NCBI GenBank assembly: GCA_018896025.1
Contig: JAHIND010000003.1
Span: 109,958 to 173,957, forward strand
Direction of reading: 5' to 3'
DNA: 64,000 nucleotides
DNA from: Pseudomonadota bacterium
GTDB taxonomy: Bacteria > Desulfobacterota > Desulfarculia > Desulfarculales > Desulfarculaceae
Of the stretch, positions 41,068 to 48,816 are shown in pieces (positions within the stretch are counted from its first letter, which is position 1; each line of letters opens with the position of its first letter). Below the pieces are notes generated by a model that was not told the origin of the DNA, made no database searches, and saw only the letters and a program-made list of their open reading frames with translations. The position numbers were made by a program, and so were the translations under genes.

Positions 41068-42549
41068 TTAACTATAGCCCAGCTCCAGGGTCATTTCCTG
41101 GTGCTCCCAGCCGTGCACCGCAAAGAGCTCTCCCTGCTCCTCCCAGCCCAGGCGGACGAACAGGGGCACATTGGCCGTCTGCACCGAGGCGGTGAGTTTG
41201 TCCGCCCCCCGGCGGCGGGCCTGCTCCTTGGCCTGGGCCAACAGCTCCGAAGCCACCCCCTGGCCCCGTTGGTCCGGCAGCACAGCCAAGCGCCCCAAAC
41301 GCAGCAGCCCCTGGCTGTCGTCCTCGGGCAGCAGACGCAGCACCCCCGCCAGCTCGCCGCCTTGCCAGGCTCCCAGATGCAGGGCCATGCGGTCCTGGCC
41401 GTCCTGGTCGGTGCCCGATACGATGCCCTGCTCCAGCACGAAAACCTGGTGGCGCAGGGCCAGGGCCGCGTCCAGCTCTTGGGTGTTGCGCACGGGCCGC
41501 ACCACCAGGCCGAGCGGCTCCAGCTCCCAGGCCCCCAGGGCGGTGTAGGCCCCGGAGCGCGCCGCGCCCGCCTTGGCCATGCCCAGGCTCAGGCCGTAGG
41601 CCTGCATCAGGGCGGCCACCTCCGCGTAGAGTCCGGCCATGTACTCCGGGTCCGGCGGGGTCTCCAACTCCAACTGGCCGCAGGAGCGCGCCGGGGTGAG
41701 CAAGGGGATCACCCCCATCTCGGCCAGCAGTTGGCAGCCCTCCAGGGTCTGGGACCGGTCCTCGCCCAGCCCGGCCAGGATGGTGCAGCTCACCTGCCCC
41801 GCCCCGAAGCGGCGCACCGACTCGGCCCAGGCCTCCACGTAGCGGTCCAGCCCCAGCCCCGCCTTGGCCGGGGCTATGCGGCCCAGCACCGCCGGATCGA
41901 AGCTCATCAGACTGAGGTCCAGGCAATCCACCCCGGCCTGGGCCAGGCGCTTGAGGTCCTTGGTGAAAGCGGGGGGCAACAACGAGGCCTGCACCGGCAG
42001 GCCAGCCGCCTCTTTGACAGCCTTGGTGCACTCGATGAGGTGCTTGATCTCGCCCCCCGCCGGGGGAACCACCCCGGCCATGAGCAGCACGTGGGTCACC
42101 CCGTCCAACTCCTTGGCCCGCGTGGCGGCCAGGGCCACCTGCTCCGGGGTCTTTTCCTCCAGGTCCTGGCCCGCGTCCCGGGCCGGGCCTATGGGGCAAA
42201 AGGAGCAGCGGTTGGGCGAGGGCCAGAACAGGCAGGTGGGCCCCACCGCCGCCAGCAGGCAGTCGGCCCCGTAACGCCGGGCGATCTTGCCCAGGGGCGC
42301 GCCCGAGGGGTCGTGCTCGGCGCTGAAGGCCGGGGCGGGCAAAACCTCCACCGGCACTTCCACCGGCTTGCCGTCCCGGCGCAGCCTGCCCGCCTCCAGG
42401 CTCCAGGGCGAGTCGCCCAGGGGCGGGCACACCGCCCGGCCATCCACCAGCAGCACCAGGTCCCCGCCCTGGTCTTGGGGCGGGGCTTGGCCCGGTTCCA
42501 GGCAGAGTCCCAGGCACAAAAGTTGGTTGATTATTTGGGCGTGGTCCAT
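41068..42549 (-). CDS. Radical SAM domain fused to GNAT acetyltransferase (MSMEG_0568/0567-like)
   Basis: 493 aa. The ATG at 42549 has GGAGGC upstream. Residues 95-320 form a radical SAM-type barrel with an unusual cysteine motif: C106, C115 and C118 (CLFWPSPNRCSFC, Cx8CxxC) instead of Cx3CxxC. Later come GVTHVLLMAGVV, LDLSLMSFDPAV and the glycine-rich ILAGLGEDRSQTLEG. Residues about 345-493 are a GNAT domain (LRHQVFVLEQGIVSGTDQDGQD, RLAVLPDQRGQGVASELL, FVRLGW, HGWEHQEMTL) resembling the MSMEG_0567/Sll0787 family that accompanies MSMEG_0568 radical SAM proteins in Nit1 clusters. Here they are one polypeptide. Reaction unknown; it lies 26 nt upstream of the MoaD/ThiF pair. Confidence 0.75.
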   Translation of the reverse strand: MDHAQIINQLLCLGLCLEPGQAPPQDQGGDLVLLVDGRAVCPPLGDSPWSLEAGRLRRDGKPVEVPVEVLPAPAFSAEHDPSGAPLGKIARRYGADCLLAAVGPTCLFWPSPNRCSFCPIGPARDAGQDLEEKTPEQVALAATRAKELDGVTHVLLMAGVVPPAGGEIKHLIECTKAVKEAAGLPVQASLLPPAFTKDLKRLAQAGVDCLDLSLMSFDPAVLGRIAPAKAGLGLDRYVEAWAESVRRFGAGQVSCTILAGLGEDRSQTLEGCQLLAEMGVIPLLTPARSCGQLELETPPDPEYMAGLYAEVAALMQAYGLSLGMAKAGAARSGAYTALGAWELEPLGLVVRPVRNTQELDAALALRHQVFVLEQGIVSGTDQDGQDRMALHLGAWQGGELAGVLRLLPEDDSQGLLRLGRLAVLPDQRGQGVASELLAQAKEQARRRGADKLTASVQTANVPLFVRLGWEEQGELFAVHGWEHQEMTLELGYS

Positions 42550-42627
42550 GGCTGCTTGCCTCCGGCTGACTGACTGGCTGGACCCATCATTGTACCACCG
42601 GGCCCGCAGAGGCAAGCAAAAGGGGAA

Positions 42628-42882
42628 GCCCGCATTTTTCACGAAGGCTGGGTGGTAATAAGCAACGAATCCGTATTCGTGTAGCTGTTATGAAAAGACA
42701 TCCGCATTTTTAGGTACAGTTCGTATTTTGGCCCGGCACAGCCAGCTGCCGGTAGACAAGGCATCTGGCAAGCGAGGGCCGCAGGCGTAGCCCAAGCTAC
42801 GTAGAGGCCCGAGCGCAGCCAGCAACGCAGTATACTGGCGGCTGGCGAAGCCGGACGCACGGCCTTCGTGAAATATGCGGGC
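42628..42882. repeat. 255-bp element bounded by an imperfect 21-bp inverted repeat
   Basis: GCCCGCATTTTTCACGAAGGC at 42628-42648 is matched on the other strand by 42862-42882 (20 of 21 bp). Between them lie an AT-rich stretch, a short hairpin CGAAT/ATTCG near 42666, and structured repeat copy B. No protein is encoded. It may be a MITE-like insertion, or the arms may form a long terminator-like structure after hgcB, whose stop is 6 nt away. Confidence 0.6.
42752..42855. repeat. Structured intergenic repeat, copy B
   Basis: Aligns to 5-108. The first hairpin is GCGTAGC/GCTACGT (42785-42791 with 42796-42802), with base changes on both arms compared with copy A. The second is CTGGC-GAA-GCCGG (42842-42854). 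It lies downstream of hgcB on the minus strand. Confidence 0.7.
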
Positions 42883-42887
42883 TAAGC

Positions 42888-43244
42888 TCAGCAGCAGCCG
42901 GAGCCTTTGCGGCGCGGGGCGGCGTCCAGGGTGGTTTGCAGGCCCTGCTGGGGAGCGCGGGGCTCGGCCACGCAGCAGCAGGCGTTGCCCTTGCGGCCGA
43001 AGGCGCTGTTGATGACCGCCTGGGCGCAGCCCACCCCGGCCTCCACCCACAGGGCCTCGGCGGGGCAGTTGGTCATGCAGGCCCCGCACTCCATGCAGGC
43101 ATCGCGCTCCACCACCGCCACCCGCTTGTCAATGAGGGCCAGCACCCCCTGGGGGCACACCTCCACGCACAGGCCGCAGCCCAGGCACAGCTCGGGGGTG
43201 GCCTTGAGGCTCACCACGTCCTTGAGGTAACGCAAAGCAGGCAT
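42888..43244 (-). CDS. hgcB: Mercury methylation ferredoxin HgcB
   Basis: 118-aa 2[4Fe-4S] ferredoxin. Cluster one is C20LGCGLCVEVC30; cluster two is C50MECGACMTNC60, including the ECGAC signature. Cys73 and the terminal Cys117-Cys118 pair are conserved features of HgcB. It reduces the corrinoid of HgcA so that cobalt can accept a methyl group and pass it to Hg(II). The start has GGAG 6 nt upstream and lies 9 nt from the hgcA stop, so the pair is one unit. Confidence 0.95.
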   Translation of the reverse strand: MPALRYLKDVVSLKATPELCLGCGLCVEVCPQGVLALIDKRVAVVERDACMECGACMTNCPAEALWVEAGVGCAQAVINSAFGRKGNACCCVAEPRAPQQGLQTTLDAAPRRKGSGCC

Positions 43245-43253
43245 GTTCGACTC

Positions 43254-44390
43254 CTATGCCGCCACCAGGGCGTAGATCCACAGGCCCAGGCCGACGGCCG
43301 TGGCCGCGATCTGCAAGGGCACCGCCCGGCGCATCTCCTTTTTCACCCCGGACAAAGAGGTGTAGGTGGAGGCCCCGGTGAAGTTCATGGCCAAAAAGCT
43401 GCTCAAGGCGGGCACCGCCAGGCACCAAGCCCACAGCTCGGCACCAGCGAGCGTGGGCCACAGGGCCCAGAGCAACGCCGCCCCGGCCAGGCCCGGCCAC
43501 AGGCCCTTCAAGGAAAAGGCCCGCCCCGGCAGCCAGGGCAAAAGGATGGGCGAGGCCACCGCCCCGGCCAGGGCGGCCAGGAGCATGGCCCCCACCGCCC
43601 TGAGCCCGGCCCCGGTCAGGGCGGACCAGAAGCCGACGCCGCTCACCAGGCCGCCCAGCCCGGCCAGCGCCAGCAGGACCGGCAGCAGCCACAAATAGAC
43701 CAGCAGAACCTGAGTCAGCTCCACCGGCACCAGCACCGTGCGGGCCCGCAGGGGAAAGCTCACTCGGCGCATGGCCGGCTCGGCCTTCAGGCCCGCCGCC
43801 AAAAAGGCGGGCAGGTCACGGGCCAGCACCGGGCCGTAGCTCACCCCGAAGCCGCAATACTTTTTCACCAAATGGGCGGCCACTCCCGGCGCGGCCAGTT
43901 GGGGCAGGATCAGCTTGCGGTGGCTCACCACCCGCTCCAGGCCGCTGGAGCGCACCCGCCCGGCCAGCTCGGCGGTGCCCATGGTGCCCTTGCCCGCCGC
44001 GCACCACACGTTGACCCCCTTGGTGTCCAGCACCAGCAGCCAGGCGTCCAGCTCCCGGGCCTCCCGGCGCAGATGATCGAAACTAAGCTTGTAGTTGGCG
44101 CTGACCAGCACCGGGGAGTCCGGCGTGGGGCGGTTCAGGGCGTAGAGGCCGGGGACCACCTTGTAGTCGTGGCGGCCGATGCCCAGCCGGACCAGCAGGG
44201 TGCCCCGGTTATCGGCCCGGCTCAACTCGCCGCCCACCCTGGGCACCGGACCGGCCGGGGTGTCCACCGCGCCCAGCACAAAGGGCTGGGCCATGGAATC
44301 GCCGTAAGACTCTTCCGCCCCGCAACAGGACCGGGACTCCTGGGGCGGCATCTGGGTGAGCAGGGGCAAGGGTTGGGGGCCGGCTGTCAT
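43254..44390 (-). CDS. hgcA: Mercury methylation corrinoid protein HgcA
   Basis: 378 aa. The N-terminal corrinoid-binding domain contains the cap-helix signature GVNVWCAAGKG with Cys130 as the expected axial ligand to cobalt (Cys93 in Pseudodesulfovibrio mercurii). The C-terminal part has about five TM segments (VELTQVLLVYLWLLPVLLALAG onward). It transfers a methyl group to Hg(II) to give methylmercury, with HgcB as electron donor. Related to CFeSP of the acetyl-CoA pathway. RBS GGAGGG precedes the ATG. A SASA-type esterase gene lies 76 nt upstream on the same strand. Confidence 0.96.
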   Translation of the reverse strand: MTAGPQPLPLLTQMPPQESRSCCGAEESYGDSMAQPFVLGAVDTPAGPVPRVGGELSRADNRGTLLVRLGIGRHDYKVVPGLYALNRPTPDSPVLVSANYKLSFDHLRREARELDAWLLVLDTKGVNVWCAAGKGTMGTAELAGRVRSSGLERVVSHRKLILPQLAAPGVAAHLVKKYCGFGVSYGPVLARDLPAFLAAGLKAEPAMRRVSFPLRARTVLVPVELTQVLLVYLWLLPVLLALAGLGGLVSGVGFWSALTGAGLRAVGAMLLAALAGAVASPILLPWLPGRAFSLKGLWPGLAGAALLWALWPTLAGAELWAWCLAVPALSSFLAMNFTGASTYTSLSGVKKEMRRAVPLQIAATAVGLGLWIYALVAA

Positions 44391-44466
44391 CTCTCCCTCC
44401 GGGCATTGCTATATTCTAATGCAAAGCTAGGGATTTTCCAGACGCCCGGCGCCCTGGAAGCGCGGC

Positions 44467-45363
44467 TCAGGGATTGGACGTGGCCACGCCCGCCGCGCCC
44501 CGCTCCAGCAGCAGCTCGTACATGGCCTGGGCCAGGCGGCGGCCCAGATATATCTGGGCGGCGGTGGTCAGGTGGATGCCGTCGGCCTTGAGCGGCAGGT
44601 CGTCGGTGGTCACCATGCGCACCCCCGGCAGGCTAACCCCGGCCTGCTTGTTCTTGAGCAGGTCCCAGTAGCGAAAGGCCGGGGCGGTGCGCCAGTTGGC
44701 GGCCAGGTTGCCCACCTGGCAGAACACCACCGGCAGCTTTGGGTCGCCCAGGTCGCGGCGCCAGGAGGCCACCAGGGCCGCGAAGCGCCGGGGCCAGGCC
44801 TCCACCGCCCCGCGCGAGTAGGCGTCGCTCTCGCCCTGGTAAAAGAGCACCCCGCTCATCCGGCCCTTGTCCTCGGCCAGGCGGGCCCGGCGCAGGCTGG
44901 AGCCGTAGAGGGTGTTCGGCCGGGTGTTGGGGGCCCACTCATCCATAGTCACCCGCCCGCGAGCGCAGGGTATCAGGCCCACGTACACCGCGGGCAGCAG
45001 CTCGGTGAGGCGCTGGGCAAAGGACGCCCCCGGTCCCACGCCGGGGACCAGATCCAGGGAGCAGGCGTCCTTTTGGCCCCTGGGATCGTCCAGGGGCTCC
45101 TTGGCCTCGGCCCACACGTCGGCGTTGGTGAAGTTCTTGATACGCCCCCGGTTGGCCGGAAAATCAGGCGGCAACTGGTCCAGGGCCCCCCGGCCGGACA
45201 TGTTGGACTGTCCCGCCAGGATGAACAGCAGGGTATGGGGCTTGTCGCCGTCCATGCCGCATCCCGCCGCCTCCGCCAGGATGGCGGCCAATAAGACTAG
45301 GCAGAACAATAGCCTGTGCTTAATAAGCCTTTTTCTTGACAACAAACGCATATGCCATATCAT
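44467..45363 (-). CDS. SASA-type (sialate O-acetylesterase-like) SGNH esterase, probable lipoprotein
   Basis: About 298 aa. Motifs of the SASA/carbohydrate esterase 6 group are FILAGQSNMSGRGALDQLP (nucleophile Ser in GQSNMSG), VLFYQGESDAYSRG, GLIPCARGRVTMDEW, and a C-terminal ADGIHLTTAAQIYLGRRLAQ (His of the triad). The N-terminus (LFCLVLLAAILAEAAGC) looks like a lipoprotein signal with Cys after AAG. The ATG at 45363 is used; ATG 45351 is possible. Longer open frame to 45870 runs antisense and through the leader region, so it is not part of the gene. Removes acetyl groups from sugars. Confidence 0.8.
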   Translation of the reverse strand: MIWHMRLLSRKRLIKHRLLFCLVLLAAILAEAAGCGMDGDKPHTLLFILAGQSNMSGRGALDQLPPDFPANRGRIKNFTNADVWAEAKEPLDDPRGQKDACSLDLVPGVGPGASFAQRLTELLPAVYVGLIPCARGRVTMDEWAPNTRPNTLYGSSLRRARLAEDKGRMSGVLFYQGESDAYSRGAVEAWPRRFAALVASWRRDLGDPKLPVVFCQVGNLAANWRTAPAFRYWDLLKNKQAGVSLPGVRMVTTDDLPLKADGIHLTTAAQIYLGRRLAQAMYELLLERGAAGVATSNP

Positions 45364-45419
45364 GTCAAAATAAGCATGCACTCCTGCCCGGAGGCTACGG
45401 CCCGCCGCGGGGCGCCGGG

Positions 45420-45566
45420 GGTGTTGGGAACCGGACGGAACCACGCTATCATTGGAGGGTGTCAGCCAGAAGGCTGAGCCGGTTCTGTCCGTCTTGTTAG
45501 GGCCGTTACCATCGTTCACCACGAAGGATGAACCCCAGGCCCTTGAAACAAGGGCGGGGGTTTTTT
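45420..45566 (+). promoter_or_regulatory. Structured leader of the TonB operon (attenuator or riboswitch candidate)
   Basis: A stem of ACGGAACC (45435-45442) with GGTTC-TGT-CCGT (45481-45492, bulged) encloses a hairpin CAGCC-AGAA-GGCTG (45463-45476). An alternative pairing of GAACCGG (45428-45434) with CCGGTTC (45479-45485) competes with it. A small GTTCA/TGAAC stem (45514-45533) and a strong terminator follow immediately before the first gene. No known riboswitch consensus was recognised. Confidence 0.5.
45532..45566 (+). terminator. Intrinsic terminator directly before the DUF3450 gene
   Basis: CCCC then GCCCTTG pair with CAAGGGC then GGGG around loop AAA with a small internal loop, followed by TTTTTT. 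It ends 14 nt before the first ATG of the operon, so it fits attenuation rather than normal gene ending: no plus-strand gene lies upstream. Confidence 0.85.
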
Positions 45567-45579
45567 GTTTGGGCAATAC

Positions 45580-46389
45580 ATGAAACACAAAAAGTCTAAC
45601 ACAGGCAACACCATCTGGCTGACCGTGCTTCTGTTGGCCGCCTCCCTGGCCGGATTGGGGGCCGCTTCTTCTGCCCAGAGCGTGCCCAAGGCCCAGGATG
45701 TGGGCCGCCAGTCCAAGGAGGCGGTGCAGCTTCGGGTGGCCACTCAAAAAGAGTTGGACGCCTGGGCCGATCAGCGGGCTCCCCTGGCCGACGCCATCGA
45801 GGCGGCCGGCAAGGAGCTGAAGCTGGTCACCGCCCAGCGGGTGAAGGCCCAGGCCTACCTGGCCGGGCAAAGGGCCAAGGTGGCCGAGCTAAAGCGCCGC
45901 CTGGCAGAGATGGCGCGCATCCGCCAGGAGCTGGAGCCCTTCCTGGATCAGGAGACGGCCCGCCTGGCCACGGTGGTGGGGGCCGATCTGCCCTTCCTGG
46001 TGAGCGAGAGGGCCAAGCGCCTGGCCTCGCTAAAGCATACCCTCAACGACTACGACGCCTCCCTGGCCAAAAAAGCCGGCAGCCTGCTGAACGCCCTGGA
46101 GGTGGAGGCCCGCTACGGCCAGACGGTTTCGGTGGAAGAAACCGAGCTGGAGATACAGGGGGCCCGCCGCCGGGTGCGCCTGTTGCGCCTGGGCCGTCTG
46201 GCCCTGTTCGCCCTGGACCCGGCGGGCCGCCAGGCCTGGCGCTGGGACCGGGAGTCGGGCCAATGGAAGCCCCAGGACACCCTGCACCGCCAGCTGGAGA
46301 TGGCCGCCGAGATCGCCCAGCGCCGCCGGGTGGTGAGCCTGGTCGAGTTGCCGGTGGGCCTGGCCCCCGCCGCGCCGGAGGCCAAGTGA
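45580..46389 (+). CDS. DUF3450 family periplasmic protein
   Basis: 269 aa. A signal peptide (NTIWLTVLLLAASLAGLGAASSAQS) is followed by long coiled-coil segments (KELDAWADQRAPLADAIEAAGKELKL, AYLAGQRAKVAELKRRLAEMARIRQELEPFL), then a smaller beta-rich end (YGQTVSVEETELEIQGARRRVRLLRLGRLALFALDPAG). In Vibrio-type TonB2 systems a DUF3450 gene precedes ttpC in the same order as here. The ATG at 45580 is used; the stop TGA overlaps the next ATG by 1 nt. Confidence 0.85.
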   Translation: MKHKKSNTGNTIWLTVLLLAASLAGLGAASSAQSVPKAQDVGRQSKEAVQLRVATQKELDAWADQRAPLADAIEAAGKELKLVTAQRVKAQAYLAGQRAKVAELKRRLAEMARIRQELEPFLDQETARLATVVGADLPFLVSERAKRLASLKHTLNDYDASLAKKAGSLLNALEVEARYGQTVSVEETELEIQGARRRVRLLRLGRLALFALDPAGRQAWRWDRESGQWKPQDTLHRQLEMAAEIAQRRRVVSLVELPVGLAPAAPEAK

Positions 46390-47780
46390 TGCGCGGGTGG
46401 GTGTGGGCCATAGCCGCCGCCCTGGCGCTTTGCTTCAGCGGACCGGCCCTGGCCGCCGACTTCGGCCAGGCAGCCCAAAAGACCGCCACCGAGCGCACCC
46501 AGGCCCAGGCCGAGTTGGGGCGCACCAAGCAGGACATCGCCCAGGAGCGGGCGGCCATGCAGGCCAAGCTGAAGGAGCTGAAAGAAAACCTGGCACGGGA
46601 GAAAAAGGCCCTGGCCCAGGCCCGGGAAGACCTGGCCGCCACCAGCCGCCTCAAGGCCGAGCTGACCCGCCAACTGGCCGAGACCAGCGGCGACCTCAAG
46701 GAGCTGGCCGGGCACGTGCGCGCCGCCGCCAGGGAGCTGTTGGCCATGGCCGAGCGCTCCCCGGTGACCGCGCAAAACCCGGAGCGTTTGGAAATTTTGC
46801 GCGGCTACCTGAACAAGAGCCGCTTCCCCGGCCTGAACGACATCCAGCAGTTGGTGGAGCTTTACTTCGCCGAGATGGCCGGCAGCGGCCAAATCGCCCG
46901 CTGGAAGGGCTCCCTGGTCAACCGCGACGGCCAGGACGTGCAGGCGGACATCGTGCGCCTGGGCGCCTTCACCACCTTGTTCCGCACCGGCGGCGAGGTA
47001 GGCCTGGCCACCCTGGGGCAGGCCTCGGGCCGCCTGCTGGCCGCTGGGGGCGATCTCTCCTGGGGGCTGACCAGCGACATCAACTCCTACCTTGACCGCG
47101 AAAGCGATGCCGCGCCCATGGACATCAGCGGCGGGGCCGCCCTGAAGCAGCTCAGCCGCCGCGAAACCCTGTGGGAACAGGTGCGCTCCGGCGGTCCGCT
47201 GATCTGGCCCATCCTGGCGGTGGGCCTGGCCGCGCTGATCCTCATCATCGAGCGTCTCATCTTCTTTAGAAAGGTGCGCGCCAACACCGACGAGATGATG
47301 ACCCACGTGGCCCAGTTGGTGGCCAGCGGCGACTTCGCCGGGGCCCTGGACGAGGCCGAGAAGCAGCGGGGGCGCCCCACCAGCAACGTGATCACCGCGG
47401 GCTTGGCCCTCCGGGACCAGCCCAGCGAGGTGATCGACAATGGGCTCAGCGAGGCCATGCTGCGCGAGTTGCCCCGCTTGGAACGCTTCCTCACCGCCCT
47501 CAAGGTGCTGGCCGCCGTGGCCCCCTTGCTGGGCCTGTTGGGCACGGTCACCGGCATGATCAACACCTTCCAGGTCATCACCGTGTTCGGCACCGGCGAT
47601 CCCCGGCTCATGGCCGGAGGCATCTCCGAGGCGCTCATCACCACCCAGTTGGGCCTGGCCGTGGCCATACCCATCCTGGTGGCCTCGGCCCTGTTGGGCC
47701 GCCGGGCCCAGCGCCTGGCCGGGGACATGGAAGAAAAAGCCGTGTCCCTGTCCGCCGCCCTGATAAAGGCGCGAGGCTGA
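46389..47780 (+). CDS. TtpC-like ExbB/TolQ protein with periplasmic coiled-coil N-terminus
   Basis: 463 aa. A signal peptide (WAIAAALALCFSGPALAA) leads to a coiled coil of about 120 residues (QAELGRTKQDIAQERAAMQAKLKELKENLAREKKALA), then a globular part (FRTGGEVGLATLGQ), then an ExbB/MotA core with TMs (PLIWPILAVGLAALILIIERLIFF, VLAAVAPLLGLLGTVTGMINTF, ALITTQLGLAVAIPILVASALLG). TtpC is needed with ExbB2-ExbD2 to energise TonB2 in Vibrio. It belongs to the proton-channel part of the operon. Confidence 0.88.
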   Translation: MRGWVWAIAAALALCFSGPALAADFGQAAQKTATERTQAQAELGRTKQDIAQERAAMQAKLKELKENLAREKKALAQAREDLAATSRLKAELTRQLAETSGDLKELAGHVRAAARELLAMAERSPVTAQNPERLEILRGYLNKSRFPGLNDIQQLVELYFAEMAGSGQIARWKGSLVNRDGQDVQADIVRLGAFTTLFRTGGEVGLATLGQASGRLLAAGGDLSWGLTSDINSYLDRESDAAPMDISGGAALKQLSRRETLWEQVRSGGPLIWPILAVGLAALILIIERLIFFRKVRANTDEMMTHVAQLVASGDFAGALDEAEKQRGRPTSNVITAGLALRDQPSEVIDNGLSEAMLRELPRLERFLTALKVLAAVAPLLGLLGTVTGMINTFQVITVFGTGDPRLMAGGISEALITTQLGLAVAIPILVASALLGRRAQRLAGDMEEKAVSLSAALIKARG

Positions 47781-47782
47781 TC

Positions 47783-48394
47783 GTGGACGCGCTGCGCTCC
47801 GCATGGGAGTTCGTCCTGGCCGGGGGGCCGGTGATGTGGCCCCTGCTGGCCCTGTCCCTGTGGCTGTGGGCCCTGGTGCTCTACAAGTTCCTGTGGCTGG
47901 CCAGGGTGCGCCGCGAGGGGCTGGAGCCGGGCCAGGCCCTGGAGAGCCTTCTTAGCGGCCAGCCTCCGGACATCGTGGGGCCGCGTAGCGCCGCCCTGGC
48001 CCACTTCCTGGGCGCGGGCAGCCACGCCCCCCAGGCCGACGTGCGCCTGTGGGAGGCCGCAGTGCGCCGCCAGGGGCCGCGCCTGTGGCGGCACGTGGAC
48101 ACCATCCTCATGCTGGCCGCCGTGGCTCCGCTCTTGGGCCTGTTGGGCACGGTCAGCGGCATGATCGAGACCTTCGCGGTGATCGGCGAGCACGGCACCG
48201 GCAATGCCCAGGCCATGGCCGGGGGCATCCGTGAGGCGCTCATCACCACCGAGACCGGCCTGCTGGTGGCCATACCCGGCCTGTTCGCGGGCTATGTGCT
48301 GCGCCGCCAGGCGCGCAAGCTCCAGCAGGGCCTACTCTCCTTTGCCGCGGCGGTGCAAAGCTGGCTGCGCTCCAGACAGGAGGCGGCATGCTGA
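47783..48394 (+). CDS. exbB: ExbB/MotA/TolQ proton channel
   Basis: 203 aa. TM segments are PVMWPLLALSLWLWALVLYKFLWLA, MLAAVAPLLGLLGTVSGMIETFAVIG and ALITTETGLLVAIPGLFAGYVL, the ExbB signature. The GTG start lies 2 nt from the previous stop. It forms the motor with ExbD. Confidence 0.92.
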   Translation: MDALRSAWEFVLAGGPVMWPLLALSLWLWALVLYKFLWLARVRREGLEPGQALESLLSGQPPDIVGPRSAALAHFLGAGSHAPQADVRLWEAAVRRQGPRLWRHVDTILMLAAVAPLLGLLGTVSGMIETFAVIGEHGTGNAQAMAGGIREALITTETGLLVAIPGLFAGYVLRRQARKLQQGLLSFAAAVQSWLRSRQEAAC

Positions 48395-48816
48395 AGCTGA
48401 GAAGCCGCCTGGGCGGCATGGACAACAACGGCGGGGACGAGGCCGAGATCAACATGGCCCCGCTGATCGACATGGTCTTCATCCTGCTGATCTTCTTTTT
48501 GGTCACCACCACCTTTGTGCGCGAGTCCGGGGTGGAGGTGCAGCGGCCCACCGCCGCCACCGCGGCGGCCAAGCAAAAGGGAGCCCTGGTGGTGGCCGTG
48601 GCCGGTGACGGCCGCATCTTCGTGGACCGCCGCCAAGTGGACCTTCGGGCGGTGCGCGGCCTGGTGGAGCGCTTCTTGGCCGAAGACCCCACCGGGGCGG
48701 TGATCATAGCCGCCGACAAGACCACCCCCACCGGCCGCACGATTGAGGTGCTCGACGAATGCCGCCTGGCCGGGGCCAAGGACGTGGCCGTGGCCGCCAA
48801 GAGGCCGGGCTCGTGA
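48388..48816 (+). CDS. exbD: ExbD/TolR proton channel subunit
   Basis: 142 aa. The single TM carries the protonatable Asp in INMAPLIDMVFILLIFFLVTTTFV, followed by a periplasmic domain (VEVQRPTAATAA ... FVDRRQVDLRAVRGLVERFLAEDPTGAVIIAADKTTPTG). It overlaps exbB by 7 nt. Confidence 0.93.
   Translation: MLKLRSRLGGMDNNGGDEAEINMAPLIDMVFILLIFFLVTTTFVRESGVEVQRPTAATAAAKQKGALVVAVAGDGRIFVDRRQVDLRAVRGLVERFLAEDPTGAVIIAADKTTPTGRTIEVLDECRLAGAKDVAVAAKRPGS

Noticed and set aside
45420..45530. Known riboswitch classes for the TonB leader
   Set aside because: Compared by eye with cobalamin, TPP, FMN, SAM, c-di-GMP, fluoride and Moco consensus elements; none of their core motifs is present.
44467..45870. Extended N-terminus of the SASA esterase
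   Set aside because: The extension crosses the structured leader of the divergent TonB operon and has no family similarity; the signal sequence begins after the ATG at 45363.
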